Positions 22,116-34,040 of a stretch of DNA of 64,000 nt are shown here, in pieces (the stretch's first letter is position 1; every line of letters starts with the position of its first letter). The translations under genes and the position numbers were made by a program. This DNA is from Acanthococcus lagerstroemiae (taxonomy: Eukaryota > Arthropoda > Insecta > Hemiptera > Eriococcidae), in assembly GCA_031841125.1 (NCBI GenBank), contig CM063113.1, positions 44,794,197-44,858,196 on the forward strand, read 5' to 3'. The notes beneath the pieces were generated by a model. The model saw nothing but the letters and a program-made list of their open reading frames with translations. It was not told the origin of the DNA and did no database searches.

Positions 22116-24277
22116 GTAAGTAGATTTTTTTTCTCTTTTTAAGCAAAGTGAAACGGAATAATTAAAGATTTACGTGTGTATCCGGCAGGAGTATGCACTC
22201 GGTATATTAAAGATGCCGGTAACATGGCAGGCACTCAGTAGGTTAATATTAATCTGCTTATAAAAAAGCCTGCTTTTAATGTTCTCGTGCGTCGCGTATT
22301 ATTGTACATTTTTAATGCGAAAAGCTCGACTTAATTTAAGCTGCGGATTAAATTGACACGAATTTATTTGATCGAGGCTGTTGTCAGGCGTGTGCGGGAT
22401 ACTCGCATAAGAAAAGCAGAAACACTGTTCGTAAAGCCTAAACTTAAGTATGTAGTGTAAATAGGTCCTTGAAACCGTAGCCGTAGTATGTGCCAGTTTT
22501 GAACACCGATATGAAAAAATTACTCTTAGCCATTTTCAAAAGACTACTAGTCTCGAAAAATGTTCGCTGGAAACTTTCGTACGATAAATTGGTGTAGGAT
22601 AACCAACGTGCATTAAAAGCGGTGGGCGGATAGTCAGTCCATCTATCTTTGCGCATTGAGCCTGAAAGTCGTACTATAAAATTTTTGTTTTCGAACTATA
22701 AAATTGTTGGTTTCGGATATCACATGCACTGGAATGTATCGAAACTTTTCTGTCAGGGGGGAGGGACAACATAATTTTGTCGACCGAAAATGTAAATTTT
22801 TCAACTACTCGAGTTTACTGAGTAATAAACATTTTTAATGTTAAAAGCAAAAAAAAAAAAAAAAACATTGTAGAAATTGTAGAAAAAAAACTGGGAACTT
22901 GTTTCTGCAAAATTATGGTCTATTTTTATAAAATTTGCCATTTGCCAACTCTGAAATATCTGTGGAAGGCTGATGTTGTTAATTTTGCCATTTGTAAACT
23001 ACGGGATATATTTGGGAGAACCTTCCCTCCTCCCATCCCACTGACGATGCGTCCCTGCACATGTGACCTTGAAAAACGAAATTTTCACTTTCAACTTTCG
23101 CGTTCTCTCACTTTTGTGCGCTCGGATTTTGTCTTCAATTTTTCTAAGATGGTTGTCATCTTGAAACTATAAACAGTATCAGCTGTCGGCTGGTTTTCAG
23201 TCTCAAGCCTGAAAAATCAAACAGTAAAACGGGCATCGTTTGTGACCTTGAAAAATTGTACTTTTGACGATTATCGAAACTTTTTCCGTCTTTCAGCGTT
23301 TGCTTTCACTTTCTGAATAAACTTTGACTTGAAACTTTCGATTTACGACTAACAGGTTCTGGCTGTGCAACCCTATCCAACCCACATAAGTCATTCGATA
23401 AGAAATCTGGCAAGAAACAAACATTTTTAACTTTACAGTTTTTATTTTGCTTCAGACTTTCTTCAGGTGTTGGGGCCTCTACTAGGATAACTTTTTGTGG
23501 GTTTCATTTCAAAAAAATTTCATGCGGCTATGGTGTTTGGTAATAAAAACGTATTTAAATTTAAAATTTACCACTGAACATATCTTGAAAATAGCTAATA
23601 CATTCTTTACATGAAAACCAAAAAAGAAATGGAGAGTAGATGTAAAATGTAGTTGACATTTTGGTCAACAGGTATCTAGGGTAAGGTAGCCTAATGTGGA
23701 CCGGTTCTCAGGATGAGCCATTGGCCTATCTCGTTTTCTATGGCGCTACTGCCGGCAAAAAACCTAAGCTATATCCTTGATGAACAATCTTGATGTTGAA
23801 AATTCAAACATAAAAACCCTTCCCTCCAGAAAAAAAAAATAAAAGGAAACGACGATTTTAATACTTTTAACTTTTTTATTGCCATGTAGATACGTTTTGT
23901 GTCATAATTCTGGGTAAAAGTAATTGAATTTTTTTTTTCGAATGTGTTATTTTTAGCCCAAAGGAATACGATTCGAATACTATCTAGAGTTTTTCGCTCG
24001 AGGGTTCACAACTGGCAGTAAGTCATTTTGAAAAAATGTTGTTTTGGTACCCCGAGTATGGACCACCCATAATGATGTAACGATATTCGCACCAAAAACA
24101 TAATAATAATAATAACTTTTTATACTACTTGATCAGAAAGGCAATGTTTACGTTAGTGTTTTACGGACGACAAGAAGCGCCTATCATTCATGCGTCGAGT
24201 GCTAACGAAACCTGCATGTAAAATAAACGTCCCTCAGTGTAAAGCGTTTTTACATGATAAAACTGCTGGCCAGTAAT
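22116..24277. other. Intron sequence, no element recognised
   Basis: AT-rich intron DNA with homopolymer runs. An LTR-like scrap TGTAACGATATTCGCACC near 24074 matches the end of the gypsy LTR at about 50551-50565 and abuts an (AAT)n microsatellite (~24100). Confidence 0.4.
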
Positions 24278-24360
24278 TTCGCGTCGGGGAATTGAACTCG
24301 CGTTCATTGAAACATTTGACTGAAATGCAGCGATTGTCTCTAACCACTCGGCCACGAAGC
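24278..24360 (-). pseudogene. tRNA-derived sequence (Ser/Leu-like) or SINE head
   Basis: On the minus strand GTGGCCGAGTGGTTAGAGAC fits an A box of a class II tRNA, and GAGTTCAATTCCCC about 40 bases later fits a B box. The T stem does not pair well and the acceptor stem is mostly lost, so this is a pseudogene or the head of a tRNA-derived SINE, not a working tRNA. Confidence 0.5.
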
Positions 24361-24660
24361 AAATTACAAAATAGCGACTTAGGAACGCATTTAAATATTC
24401 ACGACATAGTACAGCTGTTACTGTTTGTTGTTAACCATCGTTACGTTTTTCCTGGCCACTACCTGTGTATGCTGTTTGTGCACGTGAACAAACTGAAGAC
24501 AAGACTGTGATACTGGACTTTGTAGTAATTAACTGAGCAAATTAAATTTTTGAATTAATTACGCACACAAAAATCACCTGTCTATAATTTAAATAAATAA
24601 ACAAATAGATTTTTTTTTTAATACAGACTATGTCAGCAAAAAACATTGTCGCTTCTGATC

Positions 24661-24750
24661 AAGAGTTTACATGATTCGGGAATTGCTCACTCGCTACGCT
24701 TGTTCGCAAACTTTCCCTCGCCATGTAAACACTCACTTTTGACTCTTGGT
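24661..24750. mobile_element. Palindromic MITE H1
   Basis: Arms GAGTTTACATG and CATGTAAACACTC flank a centre rich in GCTCACTCGCTACGC. The inverse of this sequence recurs at 33815-33929, so it is a dispersed family. Confidence 0.6.
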
Positions 24751-24858
24751 GTGTAATATACTATTATTCTACAGACGATGGAAAAATACAATTTTAATCA
24801 CAGTTTTTAGGAGCTAAAGTAACTGTTTACATGCGTCAGGATTTTAAAGAATAGAAGC

Positions 24859-24926
24859 GTGACGTGTCACAAGAAAAGGGCCTGAATGTTCATCTATCAC
24901 TATGGCCCTTTTCTTGGACACGTCAC
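24859..24926. repeat. Hairpin with 23-bp arms
   Basis: GTGACGTGTCACAAGAAAAG continuing to GGGCC (24859-24882) pairs with its near-perfect inverse at 24904-24926 across a ~21-base loop. It may be a MITE core or structured RNA; no second copy was seen. Confidence 0.55.
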
Positions 24927-25944
24927 AAGTGGCATGCATAGTCATATGCGAGCACACCAGAAGAGGAACGAAACTGGCTAATGACGGTGATAACGGGATC
25001 CCCGTGTCGGGGCCTGACTACGACGTTGTAATTTCAAAAATTTACAGGAAAAGCAAAACACTGTTTCAGTTAGCGCTTGGCACATACGTGTGCTGCGATC
25101 TATGGGTTGAAATTAGAAGTACTTTGAGGCTACACGGCCACGTAGAACATTTTGCGTTGGTATGGACGACAGCACTCAGGATAGTTTGCGATGAAAAAAC
25201 CCGTTTTGAAAAATTTAGCGGGTAGAATAGTTTTTCATATTATGTAAAATTCACTCCACTAAGCACTCTGCAAAATGTGGAAGATGGGAGGAGGTTCAAA
25301 TCGGATGTTAAACATGAGTTATTCCGCGTGACATTTTTTTTCATTCATGGGATGATTCTCGAAAATTTGACCAATCACCGATTTATAAGAGATTTAAACT
25401 TGCTCCCCCATGTTGCAGAGTAGGACATTTCCACTTTCGAATAATGTTTAATCCATTTTTAATCTGGATCTGAGATGTTTAGGCCGAAAGTGAAGGGAGT
25501 ACGCATTTTAATAAAAAGTACCAAACGCCACTTCCTTCACCGAAATTTTTTGGAGGGATACTGTAACACTGAAATCGGTCTATTTTTGTGGTATCGTCGC
25601 CGCCGATTACGCGTACACTCACGAAAAGTTATCCTAGATGTCTCTAACATGTGAAAAAAGTTTCAAGCAAAATTTAAAATGAGAAATCAGAAATGTCTGT
25701 TTTTTAACTATTTCCTGTATGGAATGACCATTAACGACTTGATTGCGGTCGCCATGGTGAAAAGAGCTATTTTAATTTTAAAAAATCAAATTTACAATTA
25801 TACAGAAATATTCTTTCGATAAATTTTTTATCAAACAAAAATTACCTCTTTCCCAAAATATAAGGTTATATTCATCGAATAATTAATCGACTGCACTCGT
25901 TTCACGCGCTCGCGCATAATATATGTTTTTGTTTCTCTTTTCAG

Positions 25945-26095
25945 GACATGTTTCCTTACATTCTATCTGGTCTACAAATGTTCCTATTAGCTTCGGTTTC
26001 GTCTCATATTAGCATATTAATGGTGATGTACATAGATATCATATCATTGAAGAAAATTCCTAACGTGAAAGTTTCCGCTATTTCTGTGATGACAG
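25945..26095 (+). CDS. Adhesion-GPCR-like receptor, exon with TM3 and start of TM4
   Basis: Acceptor TTTCTCTTTTCAG, donor ACAG/GTAAC; it begins in phase 0 and ends in phase 1. Residues 70-119. TM3 (FPYILSGLQMFLLASVSSH..., ~73-96) contains LQMFLLAS, reminiscent of the LHYFFLAS stretch of class B2 TM3. TM4 begins at KVSAISVMT and continues in the next exon. The preceding intron is 3.8 kb and the following 6.5 kb. Confidence 0.85.
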
Positions 26096-27025
26096 GTAAC
26101 TGAATTTTAATCCTGTATTGTATTACATAGTAGAACTCGAATTGCCTGAAGAGGAGAAGGAGAGAAACTAATAAGGCATGCCTTGAGGCACCCAGGAATA
26201 ATATCAGTGCTGCTATAAGGACGGGTGAAAGGAAAGAAGTAGGGTGGGTCGGAAAAGATTCCAGTATGTTCAACTGATTATCGAGGATGTCAAATGTCAG
26301 AGTTATTTCCTTATTTGGTAAAGAAGGAACTTGCATAAGATAGGGGGAAATGGAGAGCTGCATCGAATCGCTCGTAAGAATAATAACCTCATCATCATAT
26401 CAAACCTAGGTAGCACACATAGAGGGGGATCGGTATATAAATCTTTGATAAATTCCGTTGCGAAACCCATTTTTCAATATTATGGTCGGTACCTTTCTGG
26501 TTAAGATTGCAGTGTCAGCGGTGTCCTACTTTTGAGGGAGAGATAGTTTTTTTACTAGGAAAACAATACACCTTCTCAATTGAGGATCTCATTTTCAAAA
26601 CATGCTAACTGCGAAGACGGTATTTTCGAAGAAAATTAGAGAAATGTACCACCTTTTGGAAGTGTTATCATAAGTGTCGCTCGATTACGTCCGGTTGAGT
26701 AAGGGAAGATAAATTATTGAAGAAAATGAATGGTTTCATTGCGGCCCGATGTAGAGTTTGATTGTGTCCAGACTCATAGTCCCATTGCGTCTCAGTCCAT
26801 TTAGCGTCATCCAGAGTGCACCACAAGAAGGTGGACCGACCTACAATCAAGACTTTCAATATACATCCAGATAACTATTCTTCAAAATCTGAATATACCG
26901 CGGAACTGAAAACGTGGAGGTGCGTGCCCAATTTGACCTGTTCAGAAATGCAGAAGAAAAAGCACCTGTGTAGATTTATTTCTTATTTTGGAAAGCTAAT
27001 ACAATTTTTTGGCCAGAATGCAGCT
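26096..27025. other. Intron sequence, no element recognised
   Basis: No frame, repeat boundary or RNA was recognised. Confidence 0.4.
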
Positions 27026-27029
27026 TTAA

Positions 27030-27380
27030 CCCTTTCGCTCCCAATTTTTTTTTCAATTTTAATTTTTTTTTTTATTATTATTGGAAATTGTTGAATAGAC
27101 TACCCATAATATACGAATCCGGTGTCGGAGAATTTTTCACTCTCCCTTGGGCTCCCAGTGGACCTGGGATAGCGTATGTCCCACTAGTAGTGTAATGAGA
27201 ATCAGGAAAATTATCTCGGAAACAACCACGCTCTCTACCGAGACGTGAGTGAGCTAAGATATGCTTCTGTAGGTACTCTACTAGAGGGATACAACTAGCA
27301 CTGCTTTCAACGTATATTTGACTCAGTAGAATTTTTCAAAAACCGTTGGGACAAACGGGGTCCTATTGGGAGCGGAATAA
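27030..27380. mobile_element. piggyBac-like MITE
   Basis: The left end CCCTTTCGCTCCCAAT and right end ATTGGGAGCGGAATAA are inverted, and each is bordered by TTAA (27026-27029, 27381-27384), the piggyBac target site. The 351-bp interior is non-coding. Confidence 0.65.
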
Positions 27381-27384
27381 TTAA

Positions 27385-28427
27385 AATCACTCGCACTCTA
27401 AAAGACGCATTCAGACTGCGTTTCGTACTTTTGGTAAAGACTATATCAGATTCCGCTAGAACTCCATCAGACTCATTCAGACTTGTTAAGCTTTGTTACA
27501 CTCTGATGAGATTCATGCTGACTCCTTGGGTTTTATCAGACCACATTTTGAGGCATGCGAGACCCACTCGAATTCGTTCAGACTTTTTGACTCTATTTAG
27601 ACTCACTGAGGCTGGCCTATCACTCATCCAGACTCCATCCCCGATTAACAAAAAGAGGGTCACAAAGCCTCAGCACATAAAAACGCCAAAACTGGGATTT
27701 GAGGCAAAAGAATGCTTCTTTTTCAACCATTAGAGGCACAGGACGCAAACAGAAGCGAGAAAGACATGCCAGATGAAGTAATTTCATGACGTCACTTGGT
27801 CAAACACAATTTTATGATGATAATCGAACGATTAGGGAAACGGACTGTTACATTTCGGACGCAATCCAACCATAGCAAGAGGCAAAACTGGGACGCAATA
27901 AGACTATGAAAAAGGTGTGTGGTCTACTTTTCGGACGCAGTCGGGCTTCTTCGGTCATCATTACATTCCACTGAATTGAGATAGCTCTATTCGGATTCCG
28001 CAACAAAGGGGGCGGCATCTAGTGGACGTTTTTATAACCAACGAAAGAGTGATGATTGATGATAGAACGATACAACGATAGGAATTTCGTGAATATTCTT
28101 TACCAATGTTGTAGTTTGATTTCTTATCCGTTTTAGTTTGGTGTTTCACTTTTCCTTACACTTTAATTCTGATTCTTTTACTTTTATTTTGCAACTTAGT
28201 AATGATTTTGTTATAATATTACGAATAACTCAGCAAGTTGGCTGGACAGTTTTTGTGTTTTCACTTACAGAAGCTTGTCAGAAGATCTTCCTGACCTTAT
28301 TATAAAAATAAAACGCAAAAACCATTGTAAATGCATCACAAATTAGGAAGTCAGCAATAGTAAAATCTCATTGATCACTCTTTAATTTTTTCTTATCAGT
28401 AAGCTACGAGGCCTGCGGAATCCGAAT
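27385..28427. other. Intron sequence with weak internal repetition
   Basis: Between 27410 and 27640 short CAGACTCNTT-type words recur irregularly. GCGGAATCCGAATAG (~28415) is the inverse of a stretch near 27989, suggesting another old MITE. No gene. Confidence 0.35.
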
Positions 28428-28565
28428 AGACTTGAGCTGATGTTTTTTCGGTGTTATCATTTTGTAGGGTGATAGGGACAACCTGCGACCACCAGATGGA
28501 GCTGCTAATTTAATTTGCCCAGAACTGCAATTGGCACGTCTTGGAAGTGGGATCCTCAATTGAGG
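28428..28565 (+). repeat. Dispersed repeat A, left copy
   Basis: It begins GACTTGAGCTGATG and ends CTCAATTGAGGAT. A direct copy about 85 percent alike lies at 32268-32405, on the other side of the pogo-like element. Confidence 0.75.
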
Positions 28566-29298
28566 ATGTACATATTTTCGTCTCGCAAAGGTTCGATTTC
28601 GTGATTTAAAAAAGTTTTGGAAGTGTCATTATTACCTCCCACTAAATTTGAATACAAGACAACCTCGCTTATCCGAAATAATTGTGGAATTGGGTGCTTC
28701 GGATAGTCAAACTTTCGGATCATACAAGTAGTATATGGGTCACTTGACCCCAATTTCTCATCTCTCACCTCAAAGACCTCTATCACCCTCTATAATATCA
28801 TATTTTTCAGTATTTTGCTTTTTCCCTGAACGCACACACATATGAAGATGGATATTACAAAAAAAAATTGTCAACTTTAATTTCTATTATAAAAAATTTT
28901 TCTTAATATTAACTTTTATCTCTCTTCGCTGTTCCTATATTATATTTTCTTCTAGATACGCATGCATTATTATTAAGTGCCCCCTACCCCCGTCATCTTT
29001 TCTCTAATCACCATCTAAACTTATAATTTCTCTTTCTTTTTATGATGACCCTCCAGCTGTTCTTATATTATATTTTAATACTAACTATAATGACTATAAA
29101 TTAATAAAAAATCAAGTGGATTTTTCTTATACAATTAAGCATTCAATCATTTTCTAGACAAAAATAGGTTCTGAAAGCGGTTAACCCCATCATATCTTTT
29201 GTGTTCCCTTACCCCTAGGTTATCTTATTATAATAATGTTTTTGATAGAATAATATTAGCCTATACCTATAACGTATCTTGTTCACAATTCTCTATAC

Positions 29299-30110
29299 TA
29301 GCGGTTCTCAAACTTTCTTTGCTCGCAGCTCCCTAAATGAGCAACAAAATTTTAGCAGCACTCGTTGTTATAAAAAATTTTATTTAAAATATGTATGAAA
29401 CACGTTAATGGTTAATTGTTCTATAGTACTAATCGTTAACATTCTTGAGAGGGGTGCGCTTTGTGTGCATTACAAAGTGATGTGATTTGGGGGCGAATCA
29501 ATGAAATTGAAACACACATATTGTCTTCCACTGATTGAAGTTTGTTTTGCAATTTAGTCTTTAACAAGGTGAGGCAGAAGAATGCTTGCTCACGTAAGTA
29601 GGACAAAGGAAAGAGCAATATGAGGTTCACTGCCTTTGCTACTAAAAAAGGGTACAATGTTTTGAGACTCAACCAAGGAAAAGCCACAGGCATATCCATC
29701 TTTTCAAATCTTTTCCTTATGAGTGAATCTGCACAAAGATCAATAAATTGATCACGTTCATCAGCGTTAATATCCAAATCTTCAGCCTCATTGGCAAAGA
29801 GGAACGGATTTTGGACCCAACCATTTCTATATATTGATTGCAATGGAAAGTAATTGCTGAAACTGTTTTCAAGCAATGGTAATGTTCAATTATTTGCTCT
29901 TTTACAGTACTCCATTTTTAATCTTCTCGAAAACTGCAGGAAAATTTTCAAGCAACACTACAATGCCAGTAACTGTACTTTTTATTTTATTTTTTTCAAT
30001 TTTTCCCTACATTTTTTTTCTCCTATTTTGCTGGAAATCTCGCGGCACCCCCCCCCCCAGAACTTTCTCGGCACCCCTAGGTGCCATGAAGTAGAGTTTG
30101 AGAATCACTA
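29299..30110. mobile_element. hAT element with transposase remnant
   Basis: The ends TAGCGGTTCTCAAACT and the inverse of TAGTGATTCTCAAACT are flanked by a perfect 8-bp duplication CTCTATAC (29291-29298, 30111-30118). The 812-bp element is an internally deleted derivative that keeps the 3' end of its transposase. Confidence 0.9.
29436..29876 (-). pseudogene. hAT transposase, C-terminal dimerisation region
   Basis: The 146-codon frame includes FANEAEDLDI, FPWLSLKTLYPFLVAKAV, ILLFPLSYLREQAFFCLTLL and LQSVEDNMCVSISLIRP. This is the conserved C-terminal dimerisation domain of hAT transposases of the SCAND3/ZBED-like group, ending at the usual ITSLCNAHKAHPS tail. The DDE core and zinc finger are deleted. 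It lies wholly within the 29299-30110 element. Confidence 0.85.
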
Positions 30111-30229
30111 CTCTATACAGTAAGTGGGCATACTGAGAGAGGACAATATAAAGAAAGAAACACACTGACAGTAAAAGTAGTGCAGGATATACTTTTCTAC
30201 TACTAAATTAAAGTATCAAACAAGTTGTA

Positions 30230-31190
30230 CACTTATAATGTCTGGCAATTGAATAACAAGACTGCGCATGCAACAGGCATCCTAGAGGGGTAGAGAGGAA
30301 ACAAATACATTAATAGAGAGATGTCAAAGTATCTACCATTCCAGTTCTAGATTACATTTTTGTAGCTTCAGTAGTATTTATTCTATCGAGTGTAGAAGCA
30401 AATGCGTTTTTTTCTTTGTACCAATTACAATGTGTGACAAAAAACATGAGCAACGTATCAATCTGAAATTTCTTATTAGATTGGAAAAGAGTCTGACTGA
30501 GTGCTATAATTTGTTGAAAGAGACCTATGGTGAGAATTGTCTATCTCATATATGTGTTTTCGAATGGTGTAAATAGTTTTCTGAAGACCGAGAGAGTACT
30601 GAAGATGACCAATGTCCAGGTCGACCCATCTCTGTTACAACTGGGGAAAACGTGACCAAAATTAATGAAACTGTGCACAGAAATTGTCATATGAGTACTT
30701 AAATGATTGCTAAACCTTTGAACATTGATAGAGAAACTGTTAGAAAAATTTTATATGATAAATTAAACATGAAGAAAGTCTGCGCAAAGTTGATAGTAAA
30801 AAACTTGACCCCTGACCAAAAGCTCGTCCGTCAATAGATTTGTTCTGATGTTCTTGAAAGGTTAGAAGCTGCTAGAGGTACTCCAGTACTCAAACACTCG
30901 CCGTACTTGCCCGACTTAGCCCCGTGCAACTTTTTCCTTTTTCTGAAGATCAAGTCTGCCCTAAAAGGAACCTGCTTTGAAACAATGGAAGAGGTGAAAT
31001 GAAAAACAGCGGAGCTCCTAAACGGCCTTACAAAAAAAGACTTCCAGCATTGCTTTAACCAATAGAAAAAACTAATGGAATAGTGTGTGGAGAGGGAAGG
31101 GGAGTATATTAAAGGGGAATACTCATTTGTTGAATAATTTTTATAATAAAGCTCTTTTTGATAAGTAATCTCATTATTTAATTGTCAGAC
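30230..31190 (+). mobile_element. mariner element with dead transposase
   Basis: The left end near TGTCTGGCAATTGAATAAC and the inverse right end (AATTGTCAGACCTTG) look like mariner termini. Between about 30429 and 31135 the + strand reads EQRINLKFLIRLEKSLTEC, a WCK(stop)FSEDRESTEDDQCPGRP helix-turn-helix region, and MIAKPLNIDRETVRKIL. It then jumps from VLERLEA straight to TPVLKHSPYLPDLAPCNFFLF. The segment with the first two catalytic aspartates is deleted, the third is Asn (DLAPCN), and several stops are present. Confidence 0.85.
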
Positions 31191-31797
31191 CTTGTACATG
31201 TAAAATAAGCTGCTCATACTTGTTTTACTCGCATCTCATTTTAATAAACTTCCTTTCTTTTCTTATCTCTTCTTGATAAGAATGCAGAAACTCGTACATC
31301 GATGTTTAGTAGATTTACAGCTATAAGGCAGTTGGTCTGTCATACCGCTGACAGTAGGACAGTAAATTGAGTGTATTTTGATGCTGTTATAATCTTGAAA
31401 TTCCAATTTCACTTTCTCAACTACGTTACTACGTGAAATAACACTCTTATTTATGATTATTATTTTACTCACATTTGTGAAGCTATTTTATTTGGTGTAA
31501 TACACAATTATTATTCGAAATTCTCGATTATTTACTGAATTTGATTAAAGTGCAAATTGCGAATTTCTTTAATTTTCAAATACACTTACATATATTAAAT
31601 TTTTTTTTGCAATTTATAATTTTCCCTAATTTCTGCCATCTTTTTTGTCAACTAACTATAACACTGTTACTGAAATATGACACTACTACCCACTTTTACT
31701 ACCACTACTCTTCGACCCCAAACCCATATTATTTTTTCTAATATCCACTTCATATGTGTGCCCATGTAGGGAAAAAGTAAAATACTGAAAAATATAA

Positions 31798-31926
31798 GCC
31801 GTGTTTGTTTGGACACAAAAATCGACACTTTTTAACCCCGAGATGACGTCACATATATACAAAAGCATTGGGGTTAGGTTAACTCGGTGTTGAAAGTGTC
31901 GATTTGTGTGTCTAAACGAACACCGC
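31798..31926. mobile_element. 129-bp MITE with ~34-bp inverted termini
   Basis: GCCGTGTTTGTTTGGACAC at the left is mirrored by GTGTCTAAACGAACACCGC at the right, and TATAA flanks both sides (31793-31797, 31927-31931). The left subterminal block of the host element (near 28800) shows the empty site. Confidence 0.75.
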
Positions 31927-32267
31927 TATAATACAGAAGCTGATAGAGGTCCCTGAGATGAGATGAGAAATTGGGGTCAAGTGACCCATATACTACTAAT
32001 ACAGATTTCTTTTTTTCAGCTTCGATGTAGTGTTGTAAATTCGTGGTGTAAGTAGGTGCAAAATAAAGTGATCGTTTTGTGCGTATTAAAAATATGTACT
32101 TAATTCAGGTCGTGGAATTTGTATAGAGAAGCGTGTGAGAATTGCACGTGCGTATTCTTTACATGTTCTGATAATACGGTAAATGTTTGGATGATACGGA
32201 ACTTCAGATAACAAGGAATGATTCTGGGGGGGGTGAGGGGTTAAGCGTGGTTGTGCTCTAGCTCCAG

Positions 32268-32405
32268 AGACTTGGGCTGATGTTTTTCGGTGTTATCATT
32301 TTGTAGGATGGTAGGACTACCTGTGGCCACCAGATGGCACTAGTAACTCAATTTGCCCAAAATTGCAGGTAGCACGTCTTGGAAGTGGGATTCTCAATTG
32401 AAGAT
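32268..32405 (+). repeat. Dispersed repeat A, right copy
   Basis: Direct copy of 28428-28565, beginning GACTTGGGCTGATG and ending CTCAATTGAAGAT. Confidence 0.75.
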
Positions 32406-32552
32406 CTATTTTTGTCCGACGGAGGTCTAACTTCGGCGATTAAAATTAAATCGAGAGATGGGACTAATTTGTGAAACATCCTGTATCTGAACTCACCATT
32501 TTTCCAGCCATCGCTGTGCCATCAATTAATCGTGTATTTTTATTTATTTCAG

Positions 32553-32775
32553 TCTCGCCGATGCTGCTGATAGTGTTCGCGCCGCTGAGTCGTAAAATGA
32601 ACGACGAACCGCTGACTTATTGGTGGCTGCGCCGGGGAACTTCGCTGTTTTACATTAACTTTATCGTCGGTCTAGTTTTCCTCTTGCTATTCATATTCCT
32701 GTATTGCAGCGTGATGAAAAAGCTATTTTTTCTGTGGAACGCCACCAAAGTGGAGCGCCGGGTTATAATACAAAG
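32553..32775 (+). CDS. Adhesion-GPCR-like receptor, exon with end of TM4 and TM5
   Basis: Acceptor TTTTATTTATTTCAG, donor CAAAG/GTACG; it begins in phase 1 and ends in phase 2. Residues 120-193. VSPMLLIVFAPL completes TM4. An extracellular loop with WWLRRGTS precedes TM5 (SLFYINFIVGLVFLLLFIFL, ~150-173), and the basic loop KKLFFLWNATKVERRVIIQR follows. The W..-loop-TM5 spacing resembles CWLS..GFIWAFIGP-type sequences of class B2 receptors. Confidence 0.88.
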
Positions 32776-33040
32776 GTACGCGCGAACTTTTCTAGGTAAT
32801 TAATTTCGCCGCCGTCAAATCGCATCGGAAAAAGTTAGCTGTCGCGAGTTATTGCATTTTCGACGCGCGTATTTGTATGCGTGCGTTTTACGATAAGATT
32901 TCGCGCTTTTCGCGAGAGCAGCGTGAACAGCGAGACGGTGCCGGCGGCGGCGGCGAATTTACGCATTTCGCTCTCTCTTTATGTGCCGGAGAGCCGCGAA
33001 TTACACGAGCAATAAATTCGTGTATATTTTTCCATTTCAG

Positions 33041-33170
33041 AATTAGTTTCGTGCATTACACGACGCTTATATTTTTAACGACGGTGTTTATGGTCATTTC
33101 GAGTACGGTGTACGTCAATATCAGAACTTCGGCTAGTCAGTGTGTGTTCGGCTCATCGTGTGCGTTGTTG
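33041..33170 (+). CDS. Adhesion-GPCR-like receptor, exon with TM6 and start of TM7
   Basis: Acceptor TTTTTCCATTTCAG, donor TTG/GTGAGT; it starts in phase 2 and ends in phase 0. Residues 194-237. TM6 is FVHYTTLIFLTTVFMVISSTV (~198-218). After NIRTSASQ, TM7 starts at CVFGSSCALL and is finished by the next exon. The 265-bp intron before it is the only short one in the secure part of the gene. Confidence 0.88.
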
Positions 33171-33814
33171 GTGAGTATATACTCGCATACACCTGAGTAG
33201 TTTACCTTCTGGCTGCGCGGCGTAATCTCCATCCGGCGGATTAATGAGAAACACCAGTCTTCGGTCGAGCTGAGAAAAGCGAGACGAGCCAGCAGGTTAA
33301 ATACCCGGAAGGAGGTCGGAAAGAGGTCGTATATAGCCGGCCGTACGCCGTTTTACAGCCCGCCTGCGTCTACCGGGGTTGTAATAAGTTACGGATAATG
33401 TTGTAAGGCAGCGCGCAAAAATGAAATGGGAAACTTTTCGTCGACAGAGGGGAACGCCGCGAACGGATTAATTTGCTAACGAGCCGCTTTCGGTAACGGC
33501 GCGGCGAAAGAGTATAATAATAAGTAGTATCTAGAGGTTTTCAACCGAAAAATCGAGAAAATTGCGACTGTGCCCGGCGCTTTGAGGCAGGTCATTCATA
33601 TCGTTCCTTTTGAATCGGTTGAAGCGGTGTGAATCATTTCGTTCACTTGGTATGATATGTACTTGTGTTTGGTGTTGGTTTACACCCAGGGGTGGAGTGG
33701 GACCAGACAGGCTACTGAGAAAATCAGTTTTGCAGGCTACCGCCATAACAATTGCAAGCCAATACTCTTTCCTACTCCCTCTCCAGAGGAGAAAATTATA
33801 ATAGTACATATATT
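33171..33814. other. Intron sequence, GC-richer than its surroundings
   Basis: The first ~350 bases of this intron are noticeably richer in CG dinucleotides than the transposon-filled introns, and may be older unique DNA. No element was recognised. Confidence 0.4.
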
Positions 33815-33929
33815 ACACACCAAGAGTCAAAAGCGAATGCTTACATGCGAGGGAAAGTTTGCGAATGAGCGTACCGAGTGAGCAATTCTCGAGTCATGTA
33901 AACTCACTTTTGGTTCTTGCTTTGTGAGA
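33815..33929. mobile_element. Palindromic MITE H2
   Basis: ACCAAGAGTCAAAAG at the left mirrors CACTTTTGGTTCTTG at the right. The centre reads AATGAGCGTACCGAGTGAGC. Related to H1 at 24661-24750. Confidence 0.65.
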
Positions 33930-34040
33930 TAGTTTTTACAATACACAATCAATAAGAAGAAAGAAAAACACCAACCGCGTTGTCTTGTCAAAAAATCAAC
34001 GCTAAAAAATTCAGCATAAATATTATTCCTTTTGTAGGGT

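Larger units (their letters stand above)
28655..32258. mobile_element. pogo/Tigger-like element with nested insertions
   Basis: The termini CAAGACAACCTCGCTTATCC and the inverse of GAGCACAACCACGCTTAA sit between TA dinucleotides (28653-28654, 32259-32260), as in pogo/Tigger elements. A second pair of inverted blocks (AGTATATGGGTCACTTGACC at ~28730; inverse at ~31970) belongs to its subterminal regions. It holds a hAT element (29299-30110), a mariner (30230-31190) and a small MITE (31798-31926). No Tigger transposase frame was found. Confidence 0.65.

Noticed and set aside
24278..24360. A functional tRNA gene
   Set aside because: Box-like motifs are present but the T stem and acceptor stem do not pair.
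24902..25225. A 107-codon open frame after the hairpin at 24859-24926
   Set aside because: No recognised motif, overlaps a hairpin arm, sits inside an intron and has no splice or promoter support.
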